From an uncultured bacterium (GTDB lineage Bacteria; Patescibacteriota; Minisyncoccia; Moranbacterales; GWC2-37-73): a DNA stretch of 21,834 nt. Made by a program: the position numbers and the translations under genes. Positions 21,532-21,834 of this stretch are shown in pieces; position 1 is the stretch's first letter, and each line of letters starts with the position of its first letter. Below the pieces are notes generated by a model. The model searched no databases. It was not told where the DNA came from and saw nothing but the letters and a program-made list of their open reading frames with translations. The stretch is taken from NCBI GenBank assembly GCA_903824515.1, contig CAIJXA010000078.1, positions 1-21,834 of the forward strand. Reading direction: 5' to 3'.

Positions 21532-21552
21532 GTCCCTATAAACTGCGTTTAT

Positions 21553-21834
21553 ATGAATAATAATATTTTTTTGGCACCTTTTCTGACTGCATTTTTTTTG
21601 GCGCTGGTTTTGCTTTTGCTAATAGTGAAGTTTTTCCGGCAGAAAAAAATTGCGGGCACTTTGGAAAGAAAAACTTCCAGACACATTCATCAAGCAGGCA
21701 TTTCTCGTTTTGGGGGAGTGGGAATTATTTTGGCTTTTGTCGCCACCCTCTTGCTCAACAAGGAGTTGGTCATTTCCAGCCAACTGCTGGGCGTGTTGAT
21801 GGCCAGTGGCGCAATTTTAGTTTTTGGAATTTTC
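21553..21834 (+). CDS. MraY/WecA/TagO-family sugar-phosphate transferase, partial
   Basis: The gene runs off the window after 94 residues. After an N-terminal membrane helix (about 6-27) the segment RHIHQAGISRFGGVGI (43-58) matches the conserved first cytoplasmic loop of the polyprenyl-phosphate HexNAc-1-phosphate transferase family (usual form RHIH, then P-RxGG). Further hydrophobic segments follow. The family starts lipid-linked glycan synthesis, for peptidoglycan (MraY), O-antigen (WecA) or teichoic acid (TagO). The catalytic aspartates lie beyond the window, so the subtype is open. The start ATG is 21 nt after the palindrome and lacks a Shine-Dalgarno motif. Placement behind a GT2 enzyme suggests WecA/TagO-type surface polymer work more than MraY, by inference. 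Confidence 0.82.
   Translation, partial: MNNNIFLAPFLTAFFLALVLLLLIVKFFRQKKIAGTLERKTSRHIHQAGISRFGGVGIILAFVATLLLNKELVISSQLLGVLMASGAILVFGIF

Noticed and set aside
1..21834. tRNA, rRNA or riboswitch genes
   Set aside because: I saw no cloverleaf with a TTC-type arm, no rRNA-like sequence and no known riboswitch core. A covariance-model scan would be needed to exclude weak cases.

Overview
The window looks like part of a Candidate Phyla Radiation (Patescibacteria) chromosome, probably a Parcubacteria or Moranbacteria relative. The grounds are the AT-rich composition, the many lysine-rich orphan proteins, starts that mostly lack a Shine-Dalgarno motif, degenerate repeats filling the intergenic spaces, and protein types I associate with those genomes: paired GT39 enzymes, a VirD4-like ATPase preceded by small orphan genes, and a RAYT of the type seen there. 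No internal TGA is needed in any gene, so the standard bacterial code fits. The taxonomic call is an inference from memory and was not searched. I saw no rRNA, tRNA, CRISPR array or replication origin.

Layout. 1-375 is repeat-rich intergenic DNA ending in a strong terminator. 376-3994 (minus) holds two multi-membrane GT39/ArnT-like glycosyltransferases separated by a MITE-like palindromic repeat, whose second copy lies at 4168-4274. 4376-5968 is a compact two-gene operon of unknown function with a near-perfect sigma-70 promoter, strong ribosome sites and a clean terminator. 6034-13532 (plus) runs through a lysine-rich orphan, a 950-residue coiled-coil/membrane protein, two small orphans and a VirD4/TraD-like P-loop ATPase. 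This looks like an envelope DNA-translocation or secretion locus. A convergent minus-strand gene (13870-16458) encodes a degenerate PP2C-like domain, a coiled coil, one membrane helix and a probable beta-propeller.

16567-17142 is a REP-associated tyrosine transposase (RAYT) remnant. It retains the HUH motif and the tyrosine helix, has lost its N-terminal part, and is bracketed by perfect 46-bp and 52-bp palindromes. The palindrome sequence also occurs inside the coding frame, and a covarying third copy lies at 21488-21531. 17373-17978 is a winged-helix protein with a degenerate nucleotidyltransferase-like domain.

18224-21834 carries rmuC, a small membrane protein, a GT2 processive glycosyltransferase and the start of an MraY/WecA-type sugar-phosphate transferase. 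Together with the GT39 pair, this suggests that cell-surface glycan assembly is a theme of the region. The most interesting structure is the REP/RAYT palindrome family and its in-frame invasion of the transposase. The most interesting unknown genes are the two-gene operon at 4510-5921 and the large J-like/coiled-coil protein next to the ATPase.
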